Shown here one piece after another: positions 44,222 through 55,618 of a DNA stretch of 64,000 nucleotides. Under the pieces are notes generated by a model that made no database searches, was not told where the DNA came from, and worked only from the letters and a program-made list of their open reading frames with translations. Each line of letters starts with the position of its first letter. Position 1 is the first letter of the stretch. The position numbers and the translations under genes are program-made. Source of the stretch: Microbotryum silenes-acaulis (lineage: Eukaryota > Basidiomycota > Microbotryomycetes > Microbotryales > Microbotryaceae); the NCBI GenBank assembly GCA_003665825.1, contig QPFY01000014.1, positions 124,001 through 188,000 on the forward strand, in the 5' to 3' direction.

Positions 44222-46267
44222 CTAATGAACATAAGGGATGATCCTCCACTTCACAATCTCTTTATACGTCTCCCAATCCTTCTTATACTTGTGCGCGCAC
44301 GCCTCATCGTCCCTCATACCCCGATGAATCAATAGGATCGCGAAAAAGATGACATAGTAATAAGGTACGGGGCTGGAGAATCCGCTGGGGAGGGACCAGG
44401 CCCAGGACATGAACCAGTCGCCCATACTGTGGGAGGGGAGGAGTGGGGGGTTTAGGGTTGATGGGAGGCGTGAGAGGGTGTGTGTGTGTGACGTACTAGT
44501 TGGGGTGACGCGATAGGCCCCACCATCCGGAGGTGAGAAGTTTTGTACCTCGTTCGGTTTGCAGGAAACTGAGGTCTGGTGCACAGACCACGACAGACCG
44601 CATGGTATCAGTCTTTTGCACGAAGGACCCCACCGGGTTTGTACACTCACTCTTGGGATTGTTCCCCTTCCTGAACTCGTACTTCTCGCTATTCGAACTC
44701 CTAAAGATCCAATATCCCAAAAACTGCAGCCCGATGATGAGCACCGTCTTGACCGGACCCAAGTCGTTGGGATGAAGGGCGAGGTAGCGGGCCGAGGTGG
44801 AGTAGGTGAAAGGGACCCAAAGGAGGTCGCCAACGGAGAGCATGAAGCCGAAGCCGTCGGTCGTGATGTCCTGTCCGAGAGCAGATCGAATACAAGTCAG
44901 TCGCGAGAAGGTATGCGATTCTGACCGGACCACCTCTGCCTACTGACCATGGTCGTCAAAATAGCCGCCTGTCCACGAAAGCAGTACCACCCCAAGTTAG
45001 TCTTGCACACCGTTCTCCTCAGACTCGGACCAAAAGCCGGAACTAACCTCATAGTAAAGCGCATCAAAGACATAGCACGAATGGAACGCAACGACGAGCA
45101 AGATGCTATCGGTGACCTTCCCGATCGTGTGGTACTGGTACGCGATCATGGCGAGGTCGATGACGATCCACAGGATCATGCCGGGGCGGAGCTCGTTGAA
45201 GGACTTGATATCGAAAGAACCGATGCGGGGGTTGAGGCCTCGGCCGATGAACCACTGAGGGGAGAATAATATTTGTCAGGCTCTGGTCCGTAACTTAACG
45301 CGGAGGTTATGAAATGCTACTGACGTTGTAAAAGCCACTGTCGGTGTTGCCGCCGAGGGCGAGCATGGGTTGTTTGAGGTATCCTCGGGGAGCTCCGAGC
45401 GTCTCGGAGACTTCCTTTTGGTGCGATTGCACGTGGACGAAGAGGGCCTGGGAGGAAAAGGGCAAAGCATCAGTGTGGTATCCTGTTGCTGATCAAACAC
45501 GCACACCTGGTCCTGACTCTCACCTGCACGACGCTCATGAGGATGGCGGCCGAAATGAGCTGGACGTAGTTCTCGACGATGAAGAGCAAGGGCTTGAGGC
45601 CCTGGGTGTAGGTGACAGTCGCAATAAGGACCAGCGTGAGGACCATCGTAGCGAAGGCTGATGGGGATTATCATGCGGCGTTTAGTCACACATCACCCGC
45701 ACCAGCACCAGCGAAGCAGGGTCACTCACCGTTCAGGGTATAAGTCAGACGCGACCCATCCCTCAACTCGACACCTTGAACCTGAGCTCCGGGGAGTACC
45801 GCCCAACAGATGACGGTCCAGAGGTACCACAGCCCGTAAGCGATCGACGCCTCCTTGGAGAAAAGGTCGCGGTAGAACTGCAAGGTCGTCATCGATTGGA
45901 AGCCTTGGCCGTGGAAGTCGAGGAAGTTGGACATGGGCCACGACGGACATTGCTGAGCTGTGCACGCGAACGTGAGCCCTGTTGGATGTGTGCAGCGTGC
46001 GGTCAACGGGGTGTGAGTTGGGTGAGTTGGAGGATCTCATGTTGGCGGTCTCAGAGTGTACACTGCCTACTGACAATAGGCGAAAAAGGGCACGGCGAGG
46101 GTGACGCCCAACGCGCCGATCGGGCCGCCAAACTCGTACGAGGTCGATCTTGGAGCGGGCTCATACCCGGTCGCAGAAGAGGATCCGGACGACGGCGGCT
46201 TGGGGGTCGAAGTGGCAGCGGCCTTGTTGGGCGTACTGGCCGCCGAGGATGATCGTGTGGCCACCAT
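44222..46267 (-). CDS. ERG24: delta(14)-sterol reductase Erg24
   Basis: Nine exons on the complement (46075-46267, 45730-45978, 45524-45657, 45325-45447, 45048-45254, 44948-44968, 44651-44870, 44497-44575, 44222-44426) give 476 residues. The enzyme reduces the C14-15 double bond in ergosterol synthesis at the ER using NADPH. Motifs: EFGGPIGALG at the first helix, VQGVELRDGSRLTYTLNG, LALGGN, WFIGRGLNPRIGSFDIK, MDITTDGFGFMLSVGDL, TKLLTSGWWGLSRHPNY and the C-terminal WRIIPYV. The RDGSRLTY-type segment separates it from Erg4. A Ser/Ala-rich N-terminus of about 40 residues precedes the first helix. Exon 6 is 21 bases long. It is convergent with Memo, with 177 bases between the stops. Confidence 0.93.
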
Positions 46268-46676
46268 GCTGTGCTAGTGCTAGGGTGGGTGAGGATAACA
46301 AGCTATATCGCACGGCGCGCTGCTCCGCTCCGGGAGCGCTCCGGGCCTGCTCGGGCTGGCTGGGGTGGCTGGGGTTAGGCCTGGGGTAATATCGTGTTGG
46401 GGTCCTCTCTGGTCGTCGCGCCCGCGCGGCACCGGCCGAGATCCGCGTGGAACGAGGGCTGGATATATGCATTTTTGTGTCCCGGCAATAGCGGTCCGGT
46501 GGTGTCCATAAAAAAGTGTTGATAGGGTTTCACCATTGAATCCGCTCGGTTGGCCAAGTGACTTGCTTGCGTCGCCTCCTCAGCGGTCTCCTCGCCAGTC
46601 CTCGCCCCGCGCTCAAGCTCAGCCTGCGCTGTCTACGATCCAGCCTCGAAGCACAAGCACACGCTTACGGACGGGG
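46268..46676. other. divergent upstream region, ERG24 / 904-residue protein gene
   Basis: A 409-base head-to-head region. No sterol-response or other element was identified with confidence. Confidence 0.45.
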
Positions 46677-49469
46677 ATGCTCCCACGGCGGACGATCTTT
46701 GAAGCCAGGGCATGGGCCGTATCACCGTCCCTCTTGGCTGCTCTGAGCTCGTCCTGCTGTACCGGGATTGCGACGACCGAGGTCCGCTCGAGCGGTCGTC
46801 CTCAACGAAGAACGAGTAGCTCATCCTCCCAGGCCATCCCAGCAGCGACACCAGCCACTCCGAGTCGATACTCGAGCTCTCTCTGCTCTTCCTGTCATAG
46901 CGGAAGCAGACCAGCAACGTCTACGTCGGCCGTGTTGGCGACGTTCGCTACCTCGAGCGAGACAGCGAACGCACTCTCACGACCGCACTGGACCTCGTCG
47001 CCGACCAACGACCCCAGCTCTTGGGATGACTTGAACTCGATTCCGATACTGGCAACAGGTCGGTAGTTGTTCCATCTGACGGACTGCGTAGCTCTCACTC
47101 ACCGACGCTCTGGCTTGTTTTCTCTCTCCTCTCCAGCCGCTCATCGGGTCGAAGAGGTCTCAGCTTCTCCACCTCGTCCCCCAACGAGCGAGGCATCGTC
47201 CTCAAACAACCCCAATCACGACGATCAAGTCTCACAGCTCGAACCACTACAAGCCACTGCAGCGCTGCTCGAGCACATCCGACGGCATCGTCGATCCGAG
47301 CGCGAGCTGCCTTTGACGTTGCCCATCCTCGAGTACACCACCTCCAGCTCTGATCTGAACCCGTCTCCCGAGTCGCATGCCCACAATCACTCCGAGGGGA
47401 AGAGCACACCGATTCCACCCCCTCCGATCGCCTACCTTCCCCACTCGAGCACCGACCATTCGAACCTTCTCACCGCGTTCCTACTCCAGGCCATCTTCCT
47501 CGGTGCGAGCGCGGTCGGCTTACTCCTGCGAAAGAACAGCACCGTACAGCGGGTCGATGACAACATCAAGTCCACATCATCCCCGACATTCGTAGCCAAG
47601 AGAGCAGAAGCGGACTTGGAGGCCCAAAAGCAACGGAGGACCGAAGAGATCGACCATGTCCCTGCCCTGAACCTGCTGCTCTCCAGCTACGTCGAGTTCC
47701 CCTCCGAGCAGCAGCCCGAAGCCAAGGTGAACCCCTCTTCGAAAGAAACCGTGGTTTTGAACTTTGTCAAGCACAAGATGGAACGACTCCCTCACGTTGC
47801 CGAGGTCCTGTCCAGATTCTCGGAGGCGCGCGCACGACCCGATACCTGGACGACACTGGCCGCCATGGCCTTTGTCGAAGTTCCGTCCGCGGTCTTACAG
47901 GCGTGTCAATTGGGCAGCACCGAGACCAAGGACCGCTTTCGCGAACTGAATTCTCTCTCGGACAAGCTCGTCGAATGGTCGTGGCAGGCTTTCCTCGGCG
48001 CTGAGAAGAGTGGCATGTCCTCTGAGGTCAAGGCGACACTCGTCTCATCCTTTTTGCAGTGGGCCGCACGGACGGAAACGATCGAAGAAGGGGATCAAAA
48101 TGCGCTCGCACATCGGATCATTGACTACGGATCGACCTCCATGTCCGAGTTGACGGCTGTACAACGCGCTCTCCTCGGTCAAGCCGCCTTGTACCATTCA
48201 CGAACGGGCCTCGTCGCCCAATGGCTAGCCGCCGATTCAATGCTCGACCCTCGAACCCGCCTCGATCTCGCCGCCTCGACTCTGAAGGTCTTGGCCGATC
48301 ATGAGGAATGGCATCGCCGTGGTGACGTCGTCTTGTACACCGCCGAAGCGCTCGTCACATCTTTGGAACAACTGTGTGCGCCTAGTTCTGGCGATGCGAT
48401 TGACCCGACCCTGCGCGTGATGCTGGACGAGTGTCTCACCCTCTTGATCCACCACTTCCGTATTGACGCCCCCCTCGAACCTCTCTACACCCGCATCATC
48501 GAATCCCTGATGACCAAAGACCCCACATCCTTCCCCTCATCGCGCCTTCGATCCTTCCTCGAAAGTCTCATCACCGCCCGTCAAGCCAAGCTAGCGACCA
48601 AGGTCTTCCTCCTCAGCGCTTCCCCCTCTCGTACATTGGGGCAGTACGAAGCGATGCTGCGCTCCCATCGAGCCATGACTTCGGATCGAATATGGTCCGA
48701 GCTCTTCCTCCATCCGACGTTGGAACCGACCGTCAGTTCTCTATCAGCCAGATTAAGTTCGCACCTCTTGACGCGTCGTCACGACCTCGCTTTACAAGAT
48801 TTCAACCTCGTTCGGGAACGTCTTCGAACCAAGACCTTGCAAGCTTTGTCGGAGCAGGAACGAACGCTCTGGACGAAATCTTATACGAAGCTTTATACGC
48901 TTTATGTACGAACGAAGCACGACGTTTCCCTCTCGCGTTTACGACAGAGGATGAAAGACGATTTAGGGAACGAGGTGGTCAGGTTGGATAAGGCGATGGG
49001 GACCGGATACTTGTTGAGGGAAGTTTTGGGACGACCTTGGGATGTGGAAGTGAGGAGGGGGAGGGTGAAGGGGAGGAAACAGGTGGAGAAGGTTGGGCAG
49101 AGGTGGAAGTGGATCCAAAATGGGGAGAGGGGGACGGTGGGCAACGAGCAGGAAAGGATGATCAGTCGAGGGATCCTCAATAACGTCGGGTTGAAGGGGT
49201 TGGTCAAGTGGAATACCGTCGTCGACGCCTCCAAGATCCTCTCGATCGCTGAGAAAGTATTGGGTACGGAACAAGAGATGGGGGTGGAGCAAGTAGGAAA
49301 GATGGGGAACGATGAATTTGACAAGGTTCGGAAAGTGGCGTATAAGATTTTGATGAGGGCTTTGGAGGAGAGGGGAGCGAAGGATCAGTGTAGGATGTTG
49401 AGAAAGAGGTTGGAGGAGGAGGTCGGGGAACGGAGGAGGGTGGGGAGGAGGGATGTGATGGGGCAGTAG
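46677..49469 (+). CDS. unrecognised large helical protein, probably mitochondrial
   Basis: Exons 46677-47058 and 47137-49469 give 904 residues. The N-terminus MLPRRTIFEARAWAVSPSLLAAL looks like a mitochondrial presequence, followed by a Ser/Thr-rich region. One hydrophobic segment lies near residue 255 (LLTAFLLQAIFLGASAVGLLL). The remaining 600 residues are predicted to be all-helical, with Leu/Ala-rich repeats of about 35 residues (for example LTAVQRALLGQAALYHSRTG), a pattern seen in PPR- and TPR-like proteins, and a strongly basic C-terminus. A role in mitochondrial RNA or protein handling is possible but not shown. An upstream in-frame ATG at 46536 lengthens the protein by 47 residues without a presequence. 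Confidence 0.6.
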
Positions 49470-49538
49470 ATCGCAATTTAGTAAGATCGGTCAAGGTGGT
49501 TGAAACGTTGTTCTCTTGAGTTTAATGGCAGAACAAGA

Positions 49539-50945
49539 CTAGATCGTTGGTATAGCCCCCCCAGTCGACCGATTGATCACCTCCACCCCACCCTCCTCCT
49601 TCTCCCCGCCCCCCAAAAGCTTCTGATTAATATCGGCCCCCAGCGCATCCAAATTCCACTTCTTACCCTCCCCTCCCCATCCCCTTCCTTCTACAATCCC
49701 CAATGCATATTCTTTCATCAAAACGACGGGGATGATGACGAGATCGGGTTGTGAGAGGTTGGCTTTGAGTGAGAGGGAGGTGGAGAGGGCGAGGTCCTTG
49801 ATGATGAGACCGATTTGTTCGATTAGATAGGTGCGCGTGAGGGGTTCGGAGTGGGAGCGTACGGAGGGTTCGATGGCGAACTGTTGAGAGTGGAAGGACT
49901 CGATGAGCTTGGATTCGCAGCGACGCGATGGAGCGAGCTGTGAGCAGGACGAACCGTGAACTCCGAAACCGCTTTCGAAGCGGCATACTCTTCGAACGTG
50001 CGCCGAATCAACTCTTTTGATTTCTCAAGCACGGTCTCGGTCTTCATCGCATGGCACGAGGTGCTGACGGGCGTGAGACGGAGGCAGAACCTGTTCGTAT
50101 CAACGGGTGGAAGAAGTAGACGAGTAAGGCAATAATTAAATTCGACCGAGGGCTCGTACGGACGGACCTGGTTTTGATGACTCTGGTCGATTGGAGATCG
50201 TCGACGATGGCTTTGCATAGCTCGACGGGGTCATAAGGCCATGCGATGGAGAAGAAGCAAACTGTAGCCAATGCCAAGTAGTCAGCATCTCCCTCATCAC
50301 CTCCGCGTGGGGGGGCAACGACCAAAATGAAACTGACCACATTCTGTTCCCGTCTCGACCGAGAGGAACCTCGCCTTTTCCTTCTTGCTCTTGTCCCCTT
50401 TTGTTGTACTCGTAGGGTCGGATGAGGAGGATGGTTTGGGCTTCTTGGGTTTACGTGGGTTGAGGGCGGCGATCTCGCGTGCGATTTGCGCTTCGATCGA
50501 TTGGTCCTCTTCTTCTTCTTCTTCGACTTGTGGAGGCTCTTGCTCTGGTTCTTCCTCGGCTTGGATGGGTGCTTGCGCGGTGTCTTCGTCCATGGTTTCT
50601 ACAGCATCAGGACCATTGGTAGTAGCTGCTTTGACGGGTCGTAGCTTTTCCAATTCGGCCAATCGTTCTTTGGGGTACAACCAATCCGCGACCTTTGACC
50701 ACAAACACACACACACCATCGAACAAAACAAAATCATCAGCTCCTCTCCCAATTACCACCTCCCCATCCGAAGATACCGAACCCACCTCATCCAACACAT
50801 TATAAAACTCCTGCACGCAACGCGGTTCCTTGCCCCGTATGGTGGTGATGAAGATCCCCGGTCCACCAACTTGACGTTTGGAGGTATAGTGGCCCCCTCC
50901 GGAGGTGAGGTACTTTTTCTTGTTCTTACTTCGGGGGGCAGGCAT
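49539..50945 (-). CDS. TAN1: tRNA acetyltransferase adaptor Tan1 (THUMP domain)
   Basis: Five exons on the complement (50787-50945, 50338-50692, 50168-50261, 49955-50090, 49539-49880) give 361 residues. Tan1/THUMPD1 binds tRNA and lets Kre33/NAT10 make N4-acetylcytidine at position 12 of tRNA-Ser and tRNA-Leu. Visible are a basic start (MPAPRSKNKKKYL), GGPGIFITTIRGKEPRCVQEFYNVLDEVADWLYP split by an intron, an acidic Glu-rich insert, and the THUMP domain with FCLRLTPVSTSCHA and FAIEPSVRSHSEPLTR. The C-terminus has an extra Gly/Glu-rich tail. It is tail-to-tail with the 904-residue protein gene, 69 bases apart, and divergent to the annexin gene. Confidence 0.88.
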
Positions 50946-51481
50946 GGTTGTGTATCGCTTTGCCGGAGGATGGGGTCGAGTGGGACGGAGTTGTACGCGC
51001 GGAGAGAGGAGAGGCTCCAAGGGAGCGGAGGCAGCGGAGGTGGGCTTTCGCCGCGACGAGGTCCGAGCGCAAGCACTTGTGCGGCAGCAACTGAATTGTG
51101 CCTCGGAGTCGTTCGACTCGAATCTAGAGGTTGTACGACGGGCAACTGCTTGAAACTATGACCCGCAATTACGACATGAAAAATAAAGGCTTCCCGTCAA
51201 GGGACCACCTACCTAATGTATCATGCCATCATCCACACATGGTCGAGGGAGCTCCTGCTCGGCTGAGGGCTGAATGTATGCGTCGTCGAGTGCCCGAGCT
51301 TGCACAGCCACCGCGGCTGACTATAACGTGACAAGAGTGAATGAGCGTCTAATTACTGTAGTAAGAGCGTGAAGCCACTGAGAAGCCCGATCGACATCAC
51401 CCGCGCCGTCGGCTCCAACTTTCACGCTCTCGTTCCTTCCCTCCGTCCTCACACCCTCTGCCATCACATCGTCCGAGCAGC
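50946..51481. other. divergent upstream region, TAN1 / annexin
   Basis: A 536-base head-to-head region with no gene recognised. Confidence 0.5.
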
Positions 51482-54110
51482 ATGTCAGCTTACCCTAATC
51501 AACAACCCGGTTACAATAACCAATGTGAGTATCTCAACGCGGTCGTTCCTTCCGCGAGGTGTCGATCGATTCGGTCTTTGTGTGCTTGGCTTGGCATTGT
51601 TCCAGTGGTCGTAGGAGCTTGACGAGCGCCTCTTGCGTCACATTATGCGCCACCGTTCAGCGTGCGGAGGTTTCGAAACGCATCAGATGCACAAGGACCC
51701 CATGACGACCGCAATGCGCCCGAGATCAGCACTTCCAAGAGGAGCCAGCCCCACTGCAGGTGGGGGGTCGGGTCGGGAACGAGGAGAGCTTCTTCCCCGT
51801 GGCTGATGAAGAGCTCCAGAGCGATCGTCGGAGGGTCACACGCACTCCAGAATCGACCGTGCCATCCCTGGTTGGTGCTGACCGGACTCATGCCTTGACT
51901 TCAAACTTCGGTCAGACGGCGCGCCCCCAGCAGGCCAGCCCCAGTACGGCGCTCCTCAGCAGCAGTGTAGGTCATGCCAACGCACCCTCGCGCATGCCAA
52001 GAGTTGATTACTTATCCGACGCATGTTATTTTGCCCTCAGACGGTGCGCCGCCACCTCAGGGCCAACAAGCTTACGGCCAAGCGCCCCCACCAGGCCAGC
52101 AGCAGCCTTGTCCGTTCCTGCTTCAAGTCCTTCCCGCCGTTGTCACCCAAAAGCTAAAGGGCATATTTCCCACAGATGGTCAGCAACCTCAATATGGTGC
52201 ACCCCCGGCGCAGCAGCAACAATACGGTGCCCCACCCCAAGGTGAGAAATCTTCGTCTCCTCGGAGCAAAAGTCGCGAGCTCACGCGGACCATGATCTTT
52301 TGTCGCAGGACAATACGGCCAACCTCCACCAGCGGGACAATACGGTCAGCCTCCAGCGGGACAGTACGGACAGCCGCCGCAGGGTCAGTACGGACAGCCG
52401 CCAGCTCAGGCCGGAACATATGGCGCACCTCCGCCACAACAGGGCTACGGTCAGTCGGCCGAATTGCGTGATCAGAGCGAGGTCAAGAGGCAGAATTTAT
52501 GATGAGTGATTTCGTCTTGATCGGCAGGCGCACCTCCGAGTCAATACGGCGCACCTCCTCAGCAGGGATACGGTGAGTAGTGATCCAAGCTCTCCGGAAA
52601 GGACCCATCTCATTCCTGATCTTGTCCTCTTTGCGTCCGACTCGTAGGCGCTTCATCCCCTGGACAGTACGGTGCACCCCCTCCGAACCAGTACGGACAA
52701 CCTGCTGCACCCGTAGGCTACGCCCCTCAAGCAGGCTACGCAGCACCCGCCCCGATTCCTCACACGTACCTCGGGACTCGCGTTCACCCCTCCGAGAACC
52801 CGCTCTTGCCCGCTCAAGAAAAGCTGCGCGCGAACCAAGCCGTTGACGGATACGACCCCGCCAAGGACGTCGAGACGATCAAAAAAGCTTGCAAAGGTTT
52901 TGGAACGAACGAGGACAAAATTACCGCCGTCGTCACCGCCTTGCCGGCCGTACGCATCCCTCCTCTGATTTACGCCTACAAAGCTCGCGAAGGCAAGGAC
53001 ATGATCAAGTTGCTCGAAAAGGAGTTGAGGGGCAACTATGAGACCTTGATCTTGCAGATTCTTGCGGGGCCTTTGATGGGGGATGTCGAGCTCGTCAAAG
53101 ACGCTTGTAAAGGTTTGGGAACGAACGAAATGATCTTGACCGAGGTCTTGATCGGTCGAACACCCTTGGCGATGGATCTTCTCAAAGCCGCTTTCCAAGC
53201 GCATACCGGCAAGTCGATGGAGAAAGAGGTCTTGGATGAGTTGTCGATGAAGACAAAGTCGGCTATGGCTGTCGCTTTGCTGGGTGATTGGAAGGATCAA
53301 CCGAATATGGGAAGGACGCCGGAGAATGAAGCGGGTCAGGGTGGGGCAGGTGGGGTCGGTGGATTCGTTGGTGCGGCTCCGGCTCAGCTCAATCAGCAGA
53401 TGATCCAGGATGATGCTCAGGTACGGGCGAGGTGACATGCTTGGAGATTACAGGGGACACACCGCTGAACGAAATCCTGGGGCCTTGTCAACGCAGCAAC
53501 TCAAGAAGGCCATTCAGGTTCACGTCACGGGCGAGGTCAGCATCGATCAACAGCACGTGTAAGTCACCGCCGCTGCGAATGAAACACTTCCCCAACGCTT
53601 TCTCACTGAGAGAATCATCATGCATAGATCCTCCATCGTATTTGCCCGATCGCCTGCACATCTCCAAGCCGTGCAAACGCAGTACAAGACGTTGACCCGA
53701 GCCGCGTTGACCCACAACATCAAGCGCTGCGTCGATGGCCATCTGAAGGAGATGTACCTCTTTGCTCTGGAAGGAGGAAAGCGCGATACGAATGGGTGCT
53801 GTGAGTACTTGCCTGTATCACTCGAAGTGTAGGCGCTGTCGGCTAAGGAGTGTTTTGGAATATCTCCCCGTCCCTTCGCGCAATTCCAGGGCGAGACGCC
53901 AAACGTCTGCACGACGCCATGGCCGGCCTCGGCACCAAAGACCTCCTCCTCATCATGCGCATCGTCCGAGCCCACTGGGATCGTCAACGCTTCCAACAGC
54001 TCAAGGGCGCGTACCGCCAAAAGTACTCGAGGGAGTTGTTAACGGACGTGATGAAGGAAACCTCGGGCGATTATCGTGATGCGTTGATCGCACTTATTAA
54101 TGCGCCGTAA
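51482..54110 (+). CDS. annexin with YG-P-P-rich N-terminal domain
   Basis: Ten exons (51482-51524, 51916-51966, 52041-52109, 52176-52241, 52309-52449, 52528-52572, 52648-53420, 53497-53558, 53628-53800, 53890-54110) give 547 residues. Annexins bind acidic membranes when calcium is present. The core has four repeats: repeats 1 and 2 carry [12 protein letters not shown] and [12 protein letters not shown], repeat 3 begins after a Gly-rich linker, and repeat 4 has [15 protein letters not shown]. The N-terminus of about 190 residues is a low-complexity run of YGAPP, GQYGQPP and QQGYG units, as in annexin A7/A11. Exons 2-6 are each a multiple of three bases with phase-1 introns on both sides, so each is a modular cassette. 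Intron 1 is 391 bases, unusually long here. Confidence 0.93.
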
Positions 54111-55618
54111 GATGGGGAGTTTGGTGATGTATTCTTTGATGAGAATTACTTTCTTGGAGTTCTTTGCTACCTACTTTCTTGTTTGTTGTGTGTGCGTGTG
54201 TTTTGATCTAGGTACCGCTGGGCGACCCGGGCATGTGAAATCGTTGGGGGGAGGGGGGCTTAACGCCTCGGAGTAAAGTTGCCAATTTCTCATGATCAGT
54301 GATTGCAGATCGAGCAAGACCGAGGGTGATGTGCATGGTGTGGCCCAGTGTTGACCTTAGAGCGTGCTTGCATATCTTCCACGTACTTGCGATGTCTAGG
54401 GTTAAAGTGCCTATCAAACAACGTGGTTACTCACTTCGACTACAAGTACCTACCGACTGAGGCATGGCCAAAGCACCTCGGCCAAATGATCCAACAGATC
54501 GGTCGAGATGAGGTAAGCAAGATTTTGGTAAAACCTAGGAGATCCTGTGAGGCCCCTCGATGTGCATAAAATACAATTCGTCGTTCTTAGCCGTTGGACT
54601 GATGAAAACTCTCATCGAATGTCTCTCGCTATCTCTGCTCTCCCCATCTTGATCCTTCTGATGTACAATTGGCTTGAAAACATACCTACCTAGCAGGCAC
54701 CTAGGTATCTACGAACTTTGACTTAGACCAGGTACATAATTTGCTCGAGAGTGCCATGTTAGGCTTTGTGCTCAAGAGTGCCCGGATGTTTGAGACGGCT
54801 TGAAAGCTCCCGAGTCCGATGTGCCTGACGATCAGGCCGTGAGAATAACTCGAAAATGGCGGCAACGTGAACGGGGGGAGGGGAGGGATCGATACGGCGC
54901 TAAGGCCGTCCCACCACCTGACGTCCGACTCCCAACTCCTCCCAGCCCGTCGCTCGACTGGGATTTTTTCTACTACCCCTCTTTACCACTTTGCGCACAC
55001 TCAGAGGTCTTGTCTCCGTGCGTAAAATCACGGTCGCTAAAGCGAATTGTTTAGCGCCTTCGTGCGCGCAGGCCCATTTACCCGCTACACTAGTGACTGA
55101 GACCGAGGTCCGAGGGAGAGGACGGAGTTAAGCGCTTCACGAGCCGCTCGTCCAGGGATTCAGGGACGAGCTTTGAACAAGCGGCGAATGGATTGCTCGC
55201 GGAAGTCCGCGTGTTTAGGGTAGAGGGCCTGGCCTCAAAGCAGCGAATCTGCTGGATGGGCGGTGGTTGCGTTGCGCGGAAGTCGAACAACCGCCATGGT
55301 TCGCACGCACAGACGCGGAACGTCTAGCGACCGCGTCGATCACTTTGCTTTCCGAAAGATTTAAGATATTTGCCTCCAAGCCTCTGCCTTGCTCGATTGA
55401 CTTTCGGGCCTTTTCCTTGAAGTTGATTTCCTTGAGCGCAGGAAGGCCTTTTTGGCAACCCCGGCGTGAGGGTGGCCCTCAGCAGGTTTCGTCACCTTGG
55501 AGTGGTTTAACCTTTTACGATAACCCCCCACTGTTTTACTGATCGACTGACCAACCGAACGACCGAACGACCGACCGAACTCGCAGTCGCGGCTCAAAGT
55601 TGACGACCAGCTGCGACA
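54111..55618. other. intergenic, upstream of the transcription factor gene
   Basis: About 1.5 kb with no recognised gene. Just before the transcription factor ATG lies an ACCGAACG-type tandem repeat (55550-55580). Confidence 0.5.
55550..55580. repeat. CCGAACGA tandem repeat before the transcription factor start
   Basis: About four imperfect copies of CCGAACGA/CCGACCGA ending 39 bases before the ATG, probably in the promoter or 5-prime leader. Confidence 0.7.
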
